Shown piece after piece: positions 17,510 to 26,081 of a stretch of 64,000 nt of DNA. Position 1 is the first letter of the stretch. Every line of letters starts with the position of its first letter. Below the pieces are notes generated by a model. The model saw only the letters and a program-made list of their open reading frames with translations, was not told where the DNA came from and ran no database searches. This DNA is from JBQTII01 sp052388275 (GTDB taxonomy: Bacteria; Actinomycetota; Actinomycetes; Sporichthyales; Sporichthyaceae), in contig JBQTII010000068.1 in assembly GCA_052388275.1 (NCBI GenBank), forward strand, positions 1 through 64,000, written 5' to 3'. A program made the position numbers and the translations under genes.

Positions 17510-18529
17510 TCAGGCGAGCGCGCGCAGCCCCGGCATGACGTCGGCGGCGAACTGGTCGAGGAAGCGCTCCTGGTCGTGGCCGGGGGAGTGGATCACCAGG
17601 TTGCGGAAGCCGGCCTCGACGTAGGGGCGCACGGCCTCGGCGGCCTCAGCTGCGTCGTCGGTGACGATCCAGCGTTTGGCGACCTGCTCGATCGGCAATT
17701 CGTCCGCCAGACGCTGCATCTCCTGGGCGGAGTGCACCGAGTGCTTCTGCTCCGCGGTGAGGGAGAGCGGGGCCCAGAACCGGGTCGCTGCCAGGGCGAA
17801 ATCCCGGTCGCGGTCGTAGGAGAGCTTGATCTCGATCATCCGGTCCAGGTCGGTTGGCGCCCGATCGGCCTTGGTGAGCCCCTCTTCGATGGCCGGGACC
17901 AGTTCGGCCCGGTAGAGGTCCATGCCCTTGCCCGACGTGCAGATGAAGCCGTCCCCGACCCGGCCGGCGTAGCGGGCAACGACCGGCCCGCCGGCGGCGA
18001 TGTAAATCGGGATCGGCCGCTCCGGACGGTCGTAGATGGTGGCGCCCACGCAGCTGTAGTACTCCCCGTCGAAGTCGACGCGCTCGCGAGTCCACAGCTC
18101 GCGCATCAACTCGATCGCCTCACGCATCCGCGCGAATCGTTCCTTGAACCCCGGCCAGACCATCCCGGAGACCGCGACCTCGTTGAGGGCCTCGCCGGTG
18201 CCGATGCCGAGCATTACTCGGCCGGGGTACAGGCAGCCCAGTGTGGCGAAGGCCTGGGCGATCACGGCCGGGTTGTACCGGAACGTTGCGGTGAGCACGG
18301 ACGTTCCGAGGACCAGGCGCTCGGTGCGCTCGCCGACCGCGGCCATCCAGGCGAGGGAGAACGGTGCATGACCGCCGTCGTGGCGCCAGGGCTGGAAGTG
18401 ATCGCTGACCACGGCGCTGTCGAACCCGTGCCGCTCGGCGGACACCGCGAACTCGACCAGTGGGCGGGGTCCGAACTGTTCGGCCGAGGCCTTGTACCCG
18501 ATGCGGACGCGCTGGGCATCGACGACCAC
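17510..18529 (-). CDS. fgd: F420-dependent glucose-6-phosphate dehydrogenase
   Basis: Oxidises glucose-6-phosphate to 6-phosphogluconolactone while reducing coenzyme F420. The 339 residues match Fgd length (336). The luciferase-like barrel shows GYKASAEQFGPRPLVEFAV, VSDHFQPWRHDGGHAPFSL, GTSVLTATFRYNPAVIAQAFA, IGTGEALNEVAVSG and GDGFICTSGKG, the cofactor- and phosphate-binding loops of Fgd1. GTG 18529 is preceded by GGAGG at 7 bases. The gene supplies reduced F420 for the F420 enzymes elsewhere, one of which may be the protein at 52.3 kb. Confidence 0.9.
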   Translation of the reverse strand: MVVDAQRVRIGYKASAEQFGPRPLVEFAVSAERHGFDSAVVSDHFQPWRHDGGHAPFSLAWMAAVGERTERLVLGTSVLTATFRYNPAVIAQAFATLGCLYPGRVMLGIGTGEALNEVAVSGMVWPGFKERFARMREAIELMRELWTRERVDFDGEYYSCVGATIYDRPERPIPIYIAAGGPVVARYAGRVGDGFICTSGKGMDLYRAELVPAIEEGLTKADRAPTDLDRMIEIKLSYDRDRDFALAATRFWAPLSLTAEQKHSVHSAQEMQRLADELPIEQVAKRWIVTDDAAEAAEAVRPYVEAGFRNLVIHSPGHDQERFLDQFAADVMPGLRALA

Positions 18530-18699
18530 GCCGTTCCTCCGATGTCCGTGGGCACTGACCAGGACCTTATCCGCCGGCCTTGCCCCGTTCTGGTGGGCGG
18601 TGACGGGTAAAGGGCGCGTTCCAGCTTCGCAACCCGATGCCGATGGCCCGGCACTTCGGCCACGAGGAACACCCGTCCCAGCGCTACCGTCGAGCGGTC

Positions 18700-18978
18700 A
18701 TGAGTTCTGACCTCGAAGCCCAAGGCGCCGCAGCCGGCGACCCGGGAATGTCCGTAGGACGCCGGGCCGCGCTGGCGGTTGCGCTGTGCCTCACGGTCGC
18801 CATCGTCGGCGCCGGGACCTGGCTGCTCGGCTCGGGGTCTGACGCGGCCGAGTCGGAGCTGTCCCCGGCGCGGCGCGTCGAGGAGGGCGTCAAGGCTCGC
18901 CCACCGGTGATCGTCGCGCCGCCTCCGATCACCGAGCGCGCCTCCCGCTCCAAGGCCCGCTCGTATCGCACCCGCTGA
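18700..18978 (+). CDS. Small single-pass membrane protein
   Basis: 92 residues: a short polar N-terminus, one TM helix (ALAVALCLTVAIVGAGTWLL) and a polar tail rich in Pro, Ala, Arg and Ser that ends very basic. ATG 18700 was chosen over an upstream ATG (18637) because composition becomes protein-like only from here. Function unknown. Confidence 0.5.
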   Translation: MSSDLEAQGAAAGDPGMSVGRRAALAVALCLTVAIVGAGTWLLGSGSDAAESELSPARRVEEGVKARPPVIVAPPPITERASRSKARSYRTR

Positions 18979-19012
18979 CCCAGCGCGGCGCGCCTCGCGG
19001 TGAACTGGTGGG

Positions 19013-19273
19013 ATGGACGAACTGTTCGAAGTTGCCGCTGCCATGCTCGTGTTGGGTGCCTTCGCCGGGGCGCAGCTGGGCCGGATGGCCCCCCGCTCGG
19101 CCAGTTACCTGTGGCTGAATTTTCTGGGCACAGGTGCGCTGGCCGGGTTCGCCTGGCTGGACCGCTCTTGGGGCTTCTTGTTGCTGGAAGGCGTCTGGTG
19201 CCTGATCTCCGGGATGGCGTTGCTCGCTGTGCTGCGCGGGCGGGGCAGCGGGCTTCGGGGCGCCCATGCCTGA
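19013..19273 (+). CDS. Small membrane protein of the CBU_0592 type
   Basis: An 86-residue protein with three hydrophobic helices: AAAMLVLGAFAGAQLG, YLWLNFLGTGALAGFAWLD and FLLLEGVWCLISGMALLAVL. The pattern with a conserved polar centre (YLWLNFLGTG) matches small CBU_0592-like membrane proteins. The role is unknown. Confidence 0.6.
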   Translation: MDELFEVAAAMLVLGAFAGAQLGRMAPRSASYLWLNFLGTGALAGFAWLDRSWGFLLLEGVWCLISGMALLAVLRGRGSGLRGAHA

Positions 19274-19427
19274 GAAATCGCTGGGAGCCGGCCGAGCAGT
19301 GTTCGCCGAATCGTGATGTTGTGGCGGCATTGCGCACAGCTGAACCGGGCATAGTGACACCCACGTGGGGGCTTTCGGTTTCCCCGTTTGATCGGCGGCG
19401 AAACCCGCCGACTCACCGCGGAGGGTT

Positions 19428-20027
19428 ATGAGTTCGATCGTCGCGCAGCGTTGGGTCGCCGAGGTGGGCGAGCGTGCGCAGGCGCGGTCCTGCGAGGACC
19501 TGCTGGTAGCCGTGGCGCGCGGCGATGAACGCGCGTTCGAGGCCCTGTTCACCCGGGTGAGCCCGAGTGTCTACGGTCTGGTGCGCCGGGTGCTGCGCGA
19601 TCCTGCGCAGTCCGAGGAGGTCGCGCAGGAGGTCCTCCTGGGCGTCTGGAAGTCGGCCTCGCGTTTCGACCCTGCGCAGGGCAGCGCGATGGCGTGGATC
19701 ATGACGATGGCCCACCGCCGTGCGGTCGACCGGGTGCGCTCTGAACAGTCGGCCTCCGACCGCCTGGTGAAGGTGGGCATCCGGGATCTGGAACCGGACT
19801 ACGACTCGGTGCTCGAAAGCGTCGAGACAGGCTTGGACCGCGACGCGGTCCGCGGGTGCCTGGCCACTCTCACGCCGGTGCAGCGTGAGGCGATCACGCT
19901 CGCGTACTACGGCGGGCGCAGCTACCGGGAGGTGGCCGAGTACCTCGGCCAGCCGCTGGGCACCGTCAAGACCCGGATGCGCGACGGCCTGATCCGGCTG
20001 CGCGACTGCCTCGGCGTAGCGATTTAG
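19428..20027 (+). CDS. ECF sigma factor (SigK-like)
   Basis: A 199-residue group 4 sigma factor. Region 2 is visible as FEALFTRVSPSVYGLVRRVL, SEEVAQEVLLGVWKSASRFD and MAWIMTMAHRRAVDRVR. Region 4 contains TPVQREAITLAYYGGRSYREVAEYLGQPLGTVKTRMRDGL, which binds the -35. The overall look is that of SigK/SigL types, normally controlled by a membrane anti-sigma encoded next door. No anti-sigma gene is adjacent here: the next gene is a convergent monooxygenase. Regulation must come from elsewhere or the partner has been lost. Confidence 0.85.
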   Translation: MSSIVAQRWVAEVGERAQARSCEDLLVAVARGDERAFEALFTRVSPSVYGLVRRVLRDPAQSEEVAQEVLLGVWKSASRFDPAQGSAMAWIMTMAHRRAVDRVRSEQSASDRLVKVGIRDLEPDYDSVLESVETGLDRDAVRGCLATLTPVQREAITLAYYGGRSYREVAEYLGQPLGTVKTRMRDGLIRLRDCLGVAI

Positions 20028-20365
20028 GCGTCTGCGGCGCAGTCTTCGTCGCGGACGAACGAGGACGCATGCTCCACAGTGCCAACCGCGATGCTGTAGG
20101 CCTGGTAGTAGGCGGCGACCCCGGCCCGCTGCGCGTCCCGGTGCTCAGGGTGGTCGCGCCAGGCGTCGTGGCTCACCCGGTCCGCGAAGGTCACCAGAGT
20201 GACCCGCTCCCCGTCGGGCGCGGTGAACACCTTGTGTTCGACGTAGCCGGGCATCCGGCGGGCCAGCTCTGAGATCACCTCGGCGTGGGCGGTGTAGGCA
20301 GCGACGTGATCGGGCATCAGGCGGGACCGGAACACGGTGATGACCTGGCCGACGCGTGGGTTCAT
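20024..20365 (-). CDS. Antibiotic-biosynthesis-monooxygenase (ABM) domain protein
   Basis: A 113-residue dimeric alpha+beta barrel protein of the ABM/YgiN type. The pattern VITVFRSRLMPDHVAAYTAH, MPGYVEHKVFTAPDGERVTLVTFADRVSHDAWRDHPEH is characteristic. Possible roles are quinol oxidation or haem degradation, not decidable from sequence. Its 3' end overlaps the convergent sigma factor gene by 4 bases. Confidence 0.75.
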   Translation of the reverse strand: MNPRVGQVITVFRSRLMPDHVAAYTAHAEVISELARRMPGYVEHKVFTAPDGERVTLVTFADRVSHDAWRDHPEHRDAQRAGVAAYYQAYSIAVGTVEHASSFVRDEDCAADA

Positions 20366-20535
20366 GGCGTGATTGTGCCGATTCGTCCGGGGTATTCCTA
20401 CTCCAACTGAGGTCAGCCGTTCGGCTGAGCAACCCTTGACCGTCAGTCTGATGACGCGGATTGAGGCGGGACTGGATCATGGCTGAGGGACAACACGGAC
20501 ATCTCCGTGGGCTTCGGACGAATCCGGGGGGAATC

Positions 20536-21171
20536 GTGGCTCTGCGACACAAGGACACTGACCGCGGGGGCGTCAGGTATGAGCGCCTGGCGCGGCCGGT
20601 GGTCGGCAGCGTCCGTTCGGCGGCGTCGAACCTTGCTGCCCAGCGTGACGGTGTGGACGACCTGCTGGCTGCGGCGGCCTGGATCTCCTTCGACGCCGAG
20701 GGCGGCGCCGGCGTCGGTCCGATGGATGCGCTGGTGGAGGCGGTGCTGATGGTGCTGCAGGAAGAGACCAGGGTGGATGCCGAGCCGCACCGTGATCGTC
20801 TGGCAGGCCTGGCTCGATTCGGTTGGGCTGTGGGCGCGGCGGAGGACGCCGCCGCAGACTGCGTGGTCGGTCTGACGCATCCTCACGTGCACACCGCGCT
20901 GCTGTACCTCGCGCTGGAGAACCGGGTCGAGGACCCGATGATGAAGAACGTCACGGACTGGATCCTCGAGGCGGCGTACTACCAGCGCCGCACCTCCCGG
21001 GCGCTGTCCGATGTGCTGACGACCCTCTACCTCGACCTGCCCGAGTTGTTCCCGGGGCGGCTGCGCCCGGCAAGGTCCGCCCCGGTGCGGGTGGGGCTCC
21101 CGGCGCAGCGCAAGGGCGAGGACCGTCGGCACGCGGTCACGGTCGGGGCAGCCGAAGCGGGCGCAGCTTGA
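20536..21171 (+). CDS. Hypothetical helical protein
   Basis: A 211-residue soluble, mostly helical, acidic protein; no domain recognised. GTG 20536 is preceded by GGGGGAA and fits better than ATG 20461. The middle is rich in alternating Ala/Leu/Val helices (DALVEAVLMVLQEE, AALLYLALENRVEDP-like segments). The end is basic. It stands alone between the ABM gene and a lipoprotein gene. Confidence 0.55.
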   Translation: MALRHKDTDRGGVRYERLARPVVGSVRSAASNLAAQRDGVDDLLAAAAWISFDAEGGAGVGPMDALVEAVLMVLQEETRVDAEPHRDRLAGLARFGWAVGAAEDAAADCVVGLTHPHVHTALLYLALENRVEDPMMKNVTDWILEAAYYQRRTSRALSDVLTTLYLDLPELFPGRLRPARSAPVRVGLPAQRKGEDRRHAVTVGAAEAGAA

Positions 21172-21290
21172 GCGGTCGGGCCGGACCCTCGTACCGGTGT
21201 GAATGAACCCTTGCACGGTCTCGGCTGCGCTCCGGCGCCGTTTCGCGGACCGCCGACAGTGACCACACGTCAGCCGCGTACGGTTGGCTC

Positions 21291-21800
21291 ATGAGTCGAC
21301 GCGTCGCGCCCACCGTCCTGATGTGTGCCGTCCTGCTCGCCGGCTGCGGTGCCGACGATCCGCTGCAGGACAACGCCGGGCTCAGCGTCACCGCGACCCC
21401 GGCTGGGCCGTCGGACTCGCCGACGCCGGAACCCACCAGCGAGGAGTCCGGGCTTTCCGAGATTGAGCCGATCGAATCCCCGGGTACCGAGGTGCCCGAG
21501 CCCATCGAGGTGGCGCAGGGCGACGAGGTCTACGGGGTGTACCTGGCCGTTGCCGCCGGCGCGTCCTCGACCGCCGAGACCGATGTGGCCGAGGCTGACG
21601 CCGTCCGCAACGGCTGGCTGTACTCCAGCGGCGAGTTGGGCTGCGACATGGGCGCCGCGCGCGCCCTCGGGCTGGGCGAGGGCGAGTACTTCCGTGTCGC
21701 GGTGTACTTCTCGACCGAGGCCGACGCCCGGGCGTTCGCGGATGCCTACTCCCCGGGCGCGGAAGGCGTCGGGCAGGTCACGCTGTTCTGCCTGGACTGA
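21291..21800 (+). CDS. Small lipoprotein
   Basis: A 169-residue protein with a signal peptide and lipobox LLAGC around residue 19, so it is lipid-anchored outside the membrane. A disordered acidic Pro/Ser/Thr/Glu linker follows, then a compact domain with two cysteines (LGCDMGAA and LFCLD at the very end) that may pair. Function unknown. Convergent with the serine hydrolase gene. Confidence 0.7.
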   Translation: MSRRVAPTVLMCAVLLAGCGADDPLQDNAGLSVTATPAGPSDSPTPEPTSEESGLSEIEPIESPGTEVPEPIEVAQGDEVYGVYLAVAAGASSTAETDVAEADAVRNGWLYSSGELGCDMGAARALGLGEGEYFRVAVYFSTEADARAFADAYSPGAEGVGQVTLFCLD

Positions 21801-21815
21801 GCGCGGCGGCTGCGC

Positions 21816-22970
21816 TCACAGGCAGGTGAGTACCGCGGCCACGAGCGCGGTCGAGCGGGGGTCGACCGCGCCTCCGGGCAGCATCTGGTTGACGACGTAG
21901 CCGAAGGCCAGGCCGTGTTCGGGGTGCGCGAAGCCGACCGAGCCGCCTAGGCCGTAGTGGCCGAAGGAGCCGTCACCGGCCATCGGGCGCCGGTCGAAGG
22001 AAAGCTGAAAGCCGGTTCCGAACCGGTCGTCAGTTCCGATGACGAGATCGCGCCCCACGCTCTGCGGCACCATCGCGGCGCGCACCGACTCCGCCGGGAG
22101 CAGGCGCACTCCGTCGACTTCGTGCAGGCACGCGGCATACATGGTGGCCAGGGCGCGGGCGTTGGCGATGCCGTTAGCCGCCGGGAGCTGAGCCTTCCAC
22201 AAGGACTGATCGTTCATGGCGCCCAGCAGTCCGGCGCGGACGAAGAACGTCCGGTGCGCGAGTGCGGCCGGGTCCGCGATCAACATCAGCAGCGGGTCCG
22301 GCGGATCGTCCGCCTTGCGCACCACCGGCAGCAGGGGAGCGACGCGCCCCAGTAGCTCGTCGGGCAATCCCACCCACAGGTCGATGCCGAGTGGCTCGGC
22401 GATCTCGCGCCGGATCAGCTGACCTGGCGTCAGGCCGGTGACGCGGGATAGCACCTCGCCGACCAGCCAGCCGTAGGTCAGCGCGTGATAGCCGTGCGCG
22501 GTGCCCGGTTCCCAGGCCGGAGTCTGCGCGGCGAGGACCGTGACCGCGGGCTCCCAATCGCAGATGTCGGCCAGTGAGAGTTCGGCATCGACGTAGGGCA
22601 GCCCCACCCGGTGGGTGAGTAGGGCGCGCACCGGCACGGCGGCCTTGCCGCTCGCCGCGAACTCCGGCCAGTAGTGCGCGGCGGGTACGTCGAGGTCGAG
22701 CTCGCCGCGTTCGGCCAGGCGCAGCGCGCAGATCGCCAGCGCGCCCTTGGTGGCGGAGGCGACGAGCTGGAGGGTCCCCGCGTCGTAGGGCCGCTCGCTG
22801 TCGGGGGCGAACCGGCCGCCGGTCAGGTCCACCACGACGCGGCCGTCGACGTACACGCAGCACGCGGCGCCGACCTCCCCGTGGCGGGCGAAGTTGTCGG
22901 CGAACACCTCGCGCACCCGCTCGAACCCGGGGGCGACGGCGCCGTTGACGGTGGGCGCAGCGGCGTTCAC
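21816..22970 (-). CDS. Serine hydrolase of the beta-lactamase/esterase (class C-like) family
   Basis: A 384-residue penicillin-binding-fold esterase. The SxxK motif is in LVASATKGALAIC (Ser and Lys), the Tyr motif in WEPGTAHGYHALTYGWLVGE, and the third motif is the HYGLGGSVGFAHPEHGLAFGYV region. This matches EstB/LipL-like carboxylesterases. GTG 22970 gives the usual short N-terminus without signal peptide. The substrate is probably a small ester. Divergent from the YjbR-like gene. Confidence 0.85.
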   Translation of the reverse strand: MNAAAPTVNGAVAPGFERVREVFADNFARHGEVGAACCVYVDGRVVVDLTGGRFAPDSERPYDAGTLQLVASATKGALAICALRLAERGELDLDVPAAHYWPEFAASGKAAVPVRALLTHRVGLPYVDAELSLADICDWEPAVTVLAAQTPAWEPGTAHGYHALTYGWLVGEVLSRVTGLTPGQLIRREIAEPLGIDLWVGLPDELLGRVAPLLPVVRKADDPPDPLLMLIADPAALAHRTFFVRAGLLGAMNDQSLWKAQLPAANGIANARALATMYAACLHEVDGVRLLPAESVRAAMVPQSVGRDLVIGTDDRFGTGFQLSFDRRPMAGDGSFGHYGLGGSVGFAHPEHGLAFGYVVNQMLPGGAVDPRSTALVAAVLTCL

Positions 22971-23013
22971 CCGAGCCAGCGTAGAGGGACCGGCGCCCGG
23001 TAGCGTGCTCGCC

Positions 23014-23379
23014 GTGGCTGATGCCGACGATGTCCGGCGCCTCGCGCTGGCCTTACCGGAGGTCGTTGAGATCGACAGCGCCGGCTTCGATTTTCGCGTC
23101 GCCGGCAAAGGCTTCGTGTGGTCCTATCCCGAGCGTGAGCCGGGCCGGCCGCGCCGCATCCGGACAGACATCGCCGTTCTCTACGTGGGCGACGAGGCCG
23201 AGAAACAGGCGCTGCTGCTCGGGGAGCCGGAACTGTTCTTCACCGCCCCCGGTTACGACGGCTGGCCGCTGGTGATGCTGCGCCTGAAGGCCGTGGGCGT
23301 TACTCGCCTGCGTGAACTCCTCACCGACGCCTGGCGCATGCGTGCCCCCGATGAGGTGAGCACGCGGTGGGTCCCTTGA
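23014..23379 (+). CDS. MmcQ/YjbR-family protein
   Basis: A 121-residue protein of the DNA-binding-like YjbR fold. It shows DDVRRLALALPEVVEID, FDFRVAGKGFVWSY and LVMLRLKAVGVTRLRELLTDAWRMRAP. The family has a CyaY-like fold and no settled function. GTG 23014 begins the conserved core. Convergent with the carboxylesterase gene. Confidence 0.8.
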   Translation: MADADDVRRLALALPEVVEIDSAGFDFRVAGKGFVWSYPEREPGRPRRIRTDIAVLYVGDEAEKQALLLGEPELFFTAPGYDGWPLVMLRLKAVGVTRLRELLTDAWRMRAPDEVSTRWVP

Positions 23380-23458
23380 GCGCGCCGGCCGTCTGTGGGG
23401 GTGTCAATCGCGTGCTGGACTGTGCGGTGTTGGCGCTTCCGCGTGGGTCCGCTCCGGA

Positions 23459-24145
23459 TCAGGCGGCCAGGATGCGGGGCCCGAGCCAGGCGGCGAGGTC
23501 GGCAAGCTCGGCCGGGCAGGCCTCGTGTCCCATCGGGTAGGAGTGCCATTCGACGTCGAACCCGGCCTGGCGCATGTGCTCGGCCGCCATCTCCCCCGCC
23601 CGGTGGGGGAGCATCGGATCGTGCAGGCCGTGCGCCATGAAGACGGGCGGGCGCTGGTCGTGGCCCGCTGCCTCGCGGGTCAGCGCGCCGGCCATCGGCA
23701 GGTAGGTGGACAACGCGATCAGCCCGCCGAGGGGCTCGCGGCGGCGCAGGCCAATGGCCAGGGAGATCACCCCGCCCTGGGAGAACCCGGCGAGGATGAT
23801 CCGGCCGGCGGGGATTCCGCGTTCGACCTCGCGGGCGATCAACGCCTCGACCGCGTCGGCGGACTCCAGCACGCCGGCGGCATCGGCGCGCCGGTCGATG
23901 TCGTCTAAATCGACGATGTCGTACCAGGCTCGCATCGCCATGCCGCCATTGATGGTGACGGGGCGGATCGGCGCGTGCGGGAAGATCATGCGCACGGCCG
24001 GCCAGCCGGGGCGGATCAGGTGCGGGGCGAGCGGCGCCCACCCGTCGCCTGAGTCACCGAGCCCGTGCAACACGATCACCGTTGCGAGCGGGTCGGGTCC
24101 GGAGGAGTACTCGACGGTCTGCAGTAGTGCGGGGGAAGTGGTCAC
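23459..24145 (-). CDS. Phospholipase/carboxylesterase family alpha/beta hydrolase
   Basis: A 228-residue serine esterase of the YpfH/acyl-protein-thioesterase-like family. It shows VIVLHGLGDSGDGWAPLA (oxyanion region), the nucleophile in ILAGFSQGGVISL, the acid in HGLHDPMLP and the His in YPMGHEACP. All three catalytic residues are present. GTG 24145 fits the family N-terminus; a longer frame upstream runs into a hairpin. Cytosolic; substrate unknown. Confidence 0.88.
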   Translation of the reverse strand: MTTSPALLQTVEYSSGPDPLATVIVLHGLGDSGDGWAPLAPHLIRPGWPAVRMIFPHAPIRPVTINGGMAMRAWYDIVDLDDIDRRADAAGVLESADAVEALIAREVERGIPAGRIILAGFSQGGVISLAIGLRRREPLGGLIALSTYLPMAGALTREAAGHDQRPPVFMAHGLHDPMLPHRAGEMAAEHMRQAGFDVEWHSYPMGHEACPAELADLAAWLGPRILAA

Positions 24146-24236
24146 GCACCCGATTGTTCCCCGGCGCTGCCGGCGGCTGAGCGCGGGTGTCTCGGATGGG
24201 AGGGGCGCTTGGCGTGACGGGCGTAGGCGCCACTGT

Positions 24237-24285
24237 GATACCCCCTGGACCAGACTTCGCCTCGGAAGGTGGTTCAGGGGGTATC
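24237..24285 (-). terminator. Strong hairpin downstream of the propeller lipoprotein gene
   Basis: GATACCCCCTG at 24237-24247 and CAGGGGGTATC at 24275-24285 are perfect complements. The 27-nt loop can fold further. It lies 36 bases after the stop of the minus-strand lipoprotein gene. Confidence 0.65.
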
Positions 24286-24320
24286 CAAGCGGCCCGCTGA
24301 ACCGGCCATCGCGCCTCAGG

Positions 24321-25271
24321 TCAGCGGACTGCTGCTCCGCGCACCCAGGAGCCGGCGTAGATGGCCAGGCCTGGGACCGTGGCCACGTCCACGACGGCGT
24401 TGGGCCTGGCCGGGTCGAGCAGCACGAGGGCGCTATCCGTTGGAAAGTTGATTCTGCGGGCCAATAGGCGGGTGCCATCCGGGCTCCAGGTCACAGCCTG
24501 CAGACCGGGAATCATTTTGGTTCTGCCGGTATCCGGGTCGAGCAGGCGCAACCCAATAATTCTGCTCTCGCCCAGCTCGTCGACTTCAGCGACCGCATGG
24601 GCGAACCAATCTCGGCCGAGCGCACCGACGTTGCCGCCGTCAGCGCCCAGGGAGATCGAGCGCTCCCTGCCCGCCTTGTTGCGGACCACCACTTCGGATG
24701 CGTCCTTCTCGTCGGCGGTGGTGTAAATCAATCGCCCGCCACTCAGGGGTGCCAGACCGTAGTAATCCTCCGCCGAGCGAAAGAGCAACTTCTTGGTCTG
24801 CCGACTCAGGTCGTAGGAGAAAAAGCGGTTGTCGTCCTTGCGCTTGGCTTCGTCGATGTCCTGGTAGTACATGACGCCGTCCACCACCAGTGGCTCGAAG
24901 GCGTGCGGCCGGCCGAGCCCCGGCACAGGTAGCAGCTCTCCGCTTCCGCTCACGACCGCCAACCGGTCCACGTTCTGGTCGGCGGCGGCCACGAGCACCT
25001 GGTCCTTGTCGGCGCTCACACTGGAGATCCGCTTATTCGTCGTGATGCGGTCGATGGCGAACGGCTGGAAGCGGATCGCGTAGACGTCGGCAAAGAGCGG
25101 GTTGTTCTCGGCGCTGGCCAGCACGTACGCGTCGTAAGTTGGAAGGTCACGCGCGAGGGGGGCCGCCGGGCTGGACGTGAGTGCGTCGCCGGAGTCGGCA
25201 CCGCAACCGGTGAGAAGGGCCAGGGACGCGACTGCGGCGGCGAGCCGGAAGCGCACGTTGAGGATGGGCAT
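24321..25271 (-). CDS. Lipoprotein with a predicted beta-propeller
   Basis: A 316-residue protein with a signal peptide and lipobox LLTGC near residue 23. The mature part has repeated short beta modules such as LLDPDTGRTKMIPGL and VTWSPDGTRLLARR, which is TolB/WD40-like. It contains no enzymatic motif. Likely a cell-surface binding protein. The GC content in its first third is somewhat lower than in its neighbours (AAT, TTT and ATT codons appear), which could mark transfer. Confidence 0.6.
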   Translation of the reverse strand: MPILNVRFRLAAAVASLALLTGCGADSGDALTSSPAAPLARDLPTYDAYVLASAENNPLFADVYAIRFQPFAIDRITTNKRISSVSADKDQVLVAAADQNVDRLAVVSGSGELLPVPGLGRPHAFEPLVVDGVMYYQDIDEAKRKDDNRFFSYDLSRQTKKLLFRSAEDYYGLAPLSGGRLIYTTADEKDASEVVVRNKAGRERSISLGADGGNVGALGRDWFAHAVAEVDELGESRIIGLRLLDPDTGRTKMIPGLQAVTWSPDGTRLLARRINFPTDSALVLLDPARPNAVVDVATVPGLAIYAGSWVRGAAVR

Positions 25272-25397
25272 AGCGGCAGTCTCTCAGGATGCCTGGCGGA
25301 AGGCGTGCAGCTGGAAGCTGCCCCTGGTCGTCTTCAAGTCAGCTGCCCGGCAGCGACCCAGACATCGGGAATCCAGGCGGTGCTCTAGCCTCGGCGC

Positions 25398-25898
25398 ATG
25401 TCTTCCACCGTCTTCTTTGATATCGCCATCGGCGGCCAGAGCGCCGGCCGCCTCGTGTTCGAGCTGCGCCCGGACGTCGTTCCGCAGACCGCGGAGAACT
25501 TTCGCGCGCTGTGCACGGGGGAGAAGGGGTTCGGGTTCTCCGGCTCGGCGTTCCACCGGATCATCCCCGGCTTCATGTGCCAGGGCGGGGACTTCACCCG
25601 CGGCAACGGCACCGGCGGCAAGAGCATCTACGGCGAGAAGTTCAAGGACGAGAACTTCACCCTCAAGCACACCGGGCGCGGCATCCTGTCCATGGCCAAC
25701 GCTGGCCCGAACACCAATGGCTCGCAGTTCTTCATCTGCACTGAGAAGACGGCGTGGCTCGACGGGAAGCACGTCGTCTTCGGTGTGCTGACCTCCGGCG
25801 AGGAGACCCTCGCGGCGATGGAGGCTCAGGGTTCGCAGAGTGGGACCACCAAGGCGAAGGTCGAAATCACCGACTGCGGCGAACTGCCTGCAGCCTGA
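25398..25898 (+). CDS. Peptidyl-prolyl cis-trans isomerase, cyclophilin A type
   Basis: A 166-residue single-domain cyclophilin that isomerises Xaa-Pro bonds. The signature region ENFRALCTGEKG, SAFHRIIPGFMCQGGDFT, NGSQFFICTEKTAWLDGKH is of the eukaryotic CypA kind. It includes the Arg/Phe/His active-site set and the Trp that confers cyclosporin binding. Most actinobacteria encode PpiA/PpiB forms without this loop set. No signal peptide, so cytosolic. Confidence 0.93.
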   Translation: MSSTVFFDIAIGGQSAGRLVFELRPDVVPQTAENFRALCTGEKGFGFSGSAFHRIIPGFMCQGGDFTRGNGTGGKSIYGEKFKDENFTLKHTGRGILSMANAGPNTNGSQFFICTEKTAWLDGKHVVFGVLTSGEETLAAMEAQGSQSGTTKAKVEITDCGELPAA

Positions 25899-26024
25899 CC
25901 GAGGGCACCGTGGTGAACGGGTAGCCAAGCTCGAAGCTCGCCTCGGGGAGAGTAGCCACTGCGACCGAGTAAGCCACGTGCACGCTCGATCTGTCCGGCT
26001 GCGCGGAGCCGTTGACGACGCGGG

Positions 26025-26053
26025 CTAACCATGTGCACTATAACCCTTGTTAG
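26025..26053 (+). promoter_or_regulatory. Palindromic operator-like element before the first P450
   Basis: CTAAC at 26025 and GTTAG at 26049 are inverted around 19 bases that include ACTATAACCCTT. The 8-mer ATAACCCT is shared with the element before the P450 at 59.8 kb, so it may be a diverged member of the same operator set. It ends 28 bases before the P450 ATG. Confidence 0.35.
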
Positions 26054-26081
26054 GAAGCGGCACACGGGAAGGCGGCAGCGC

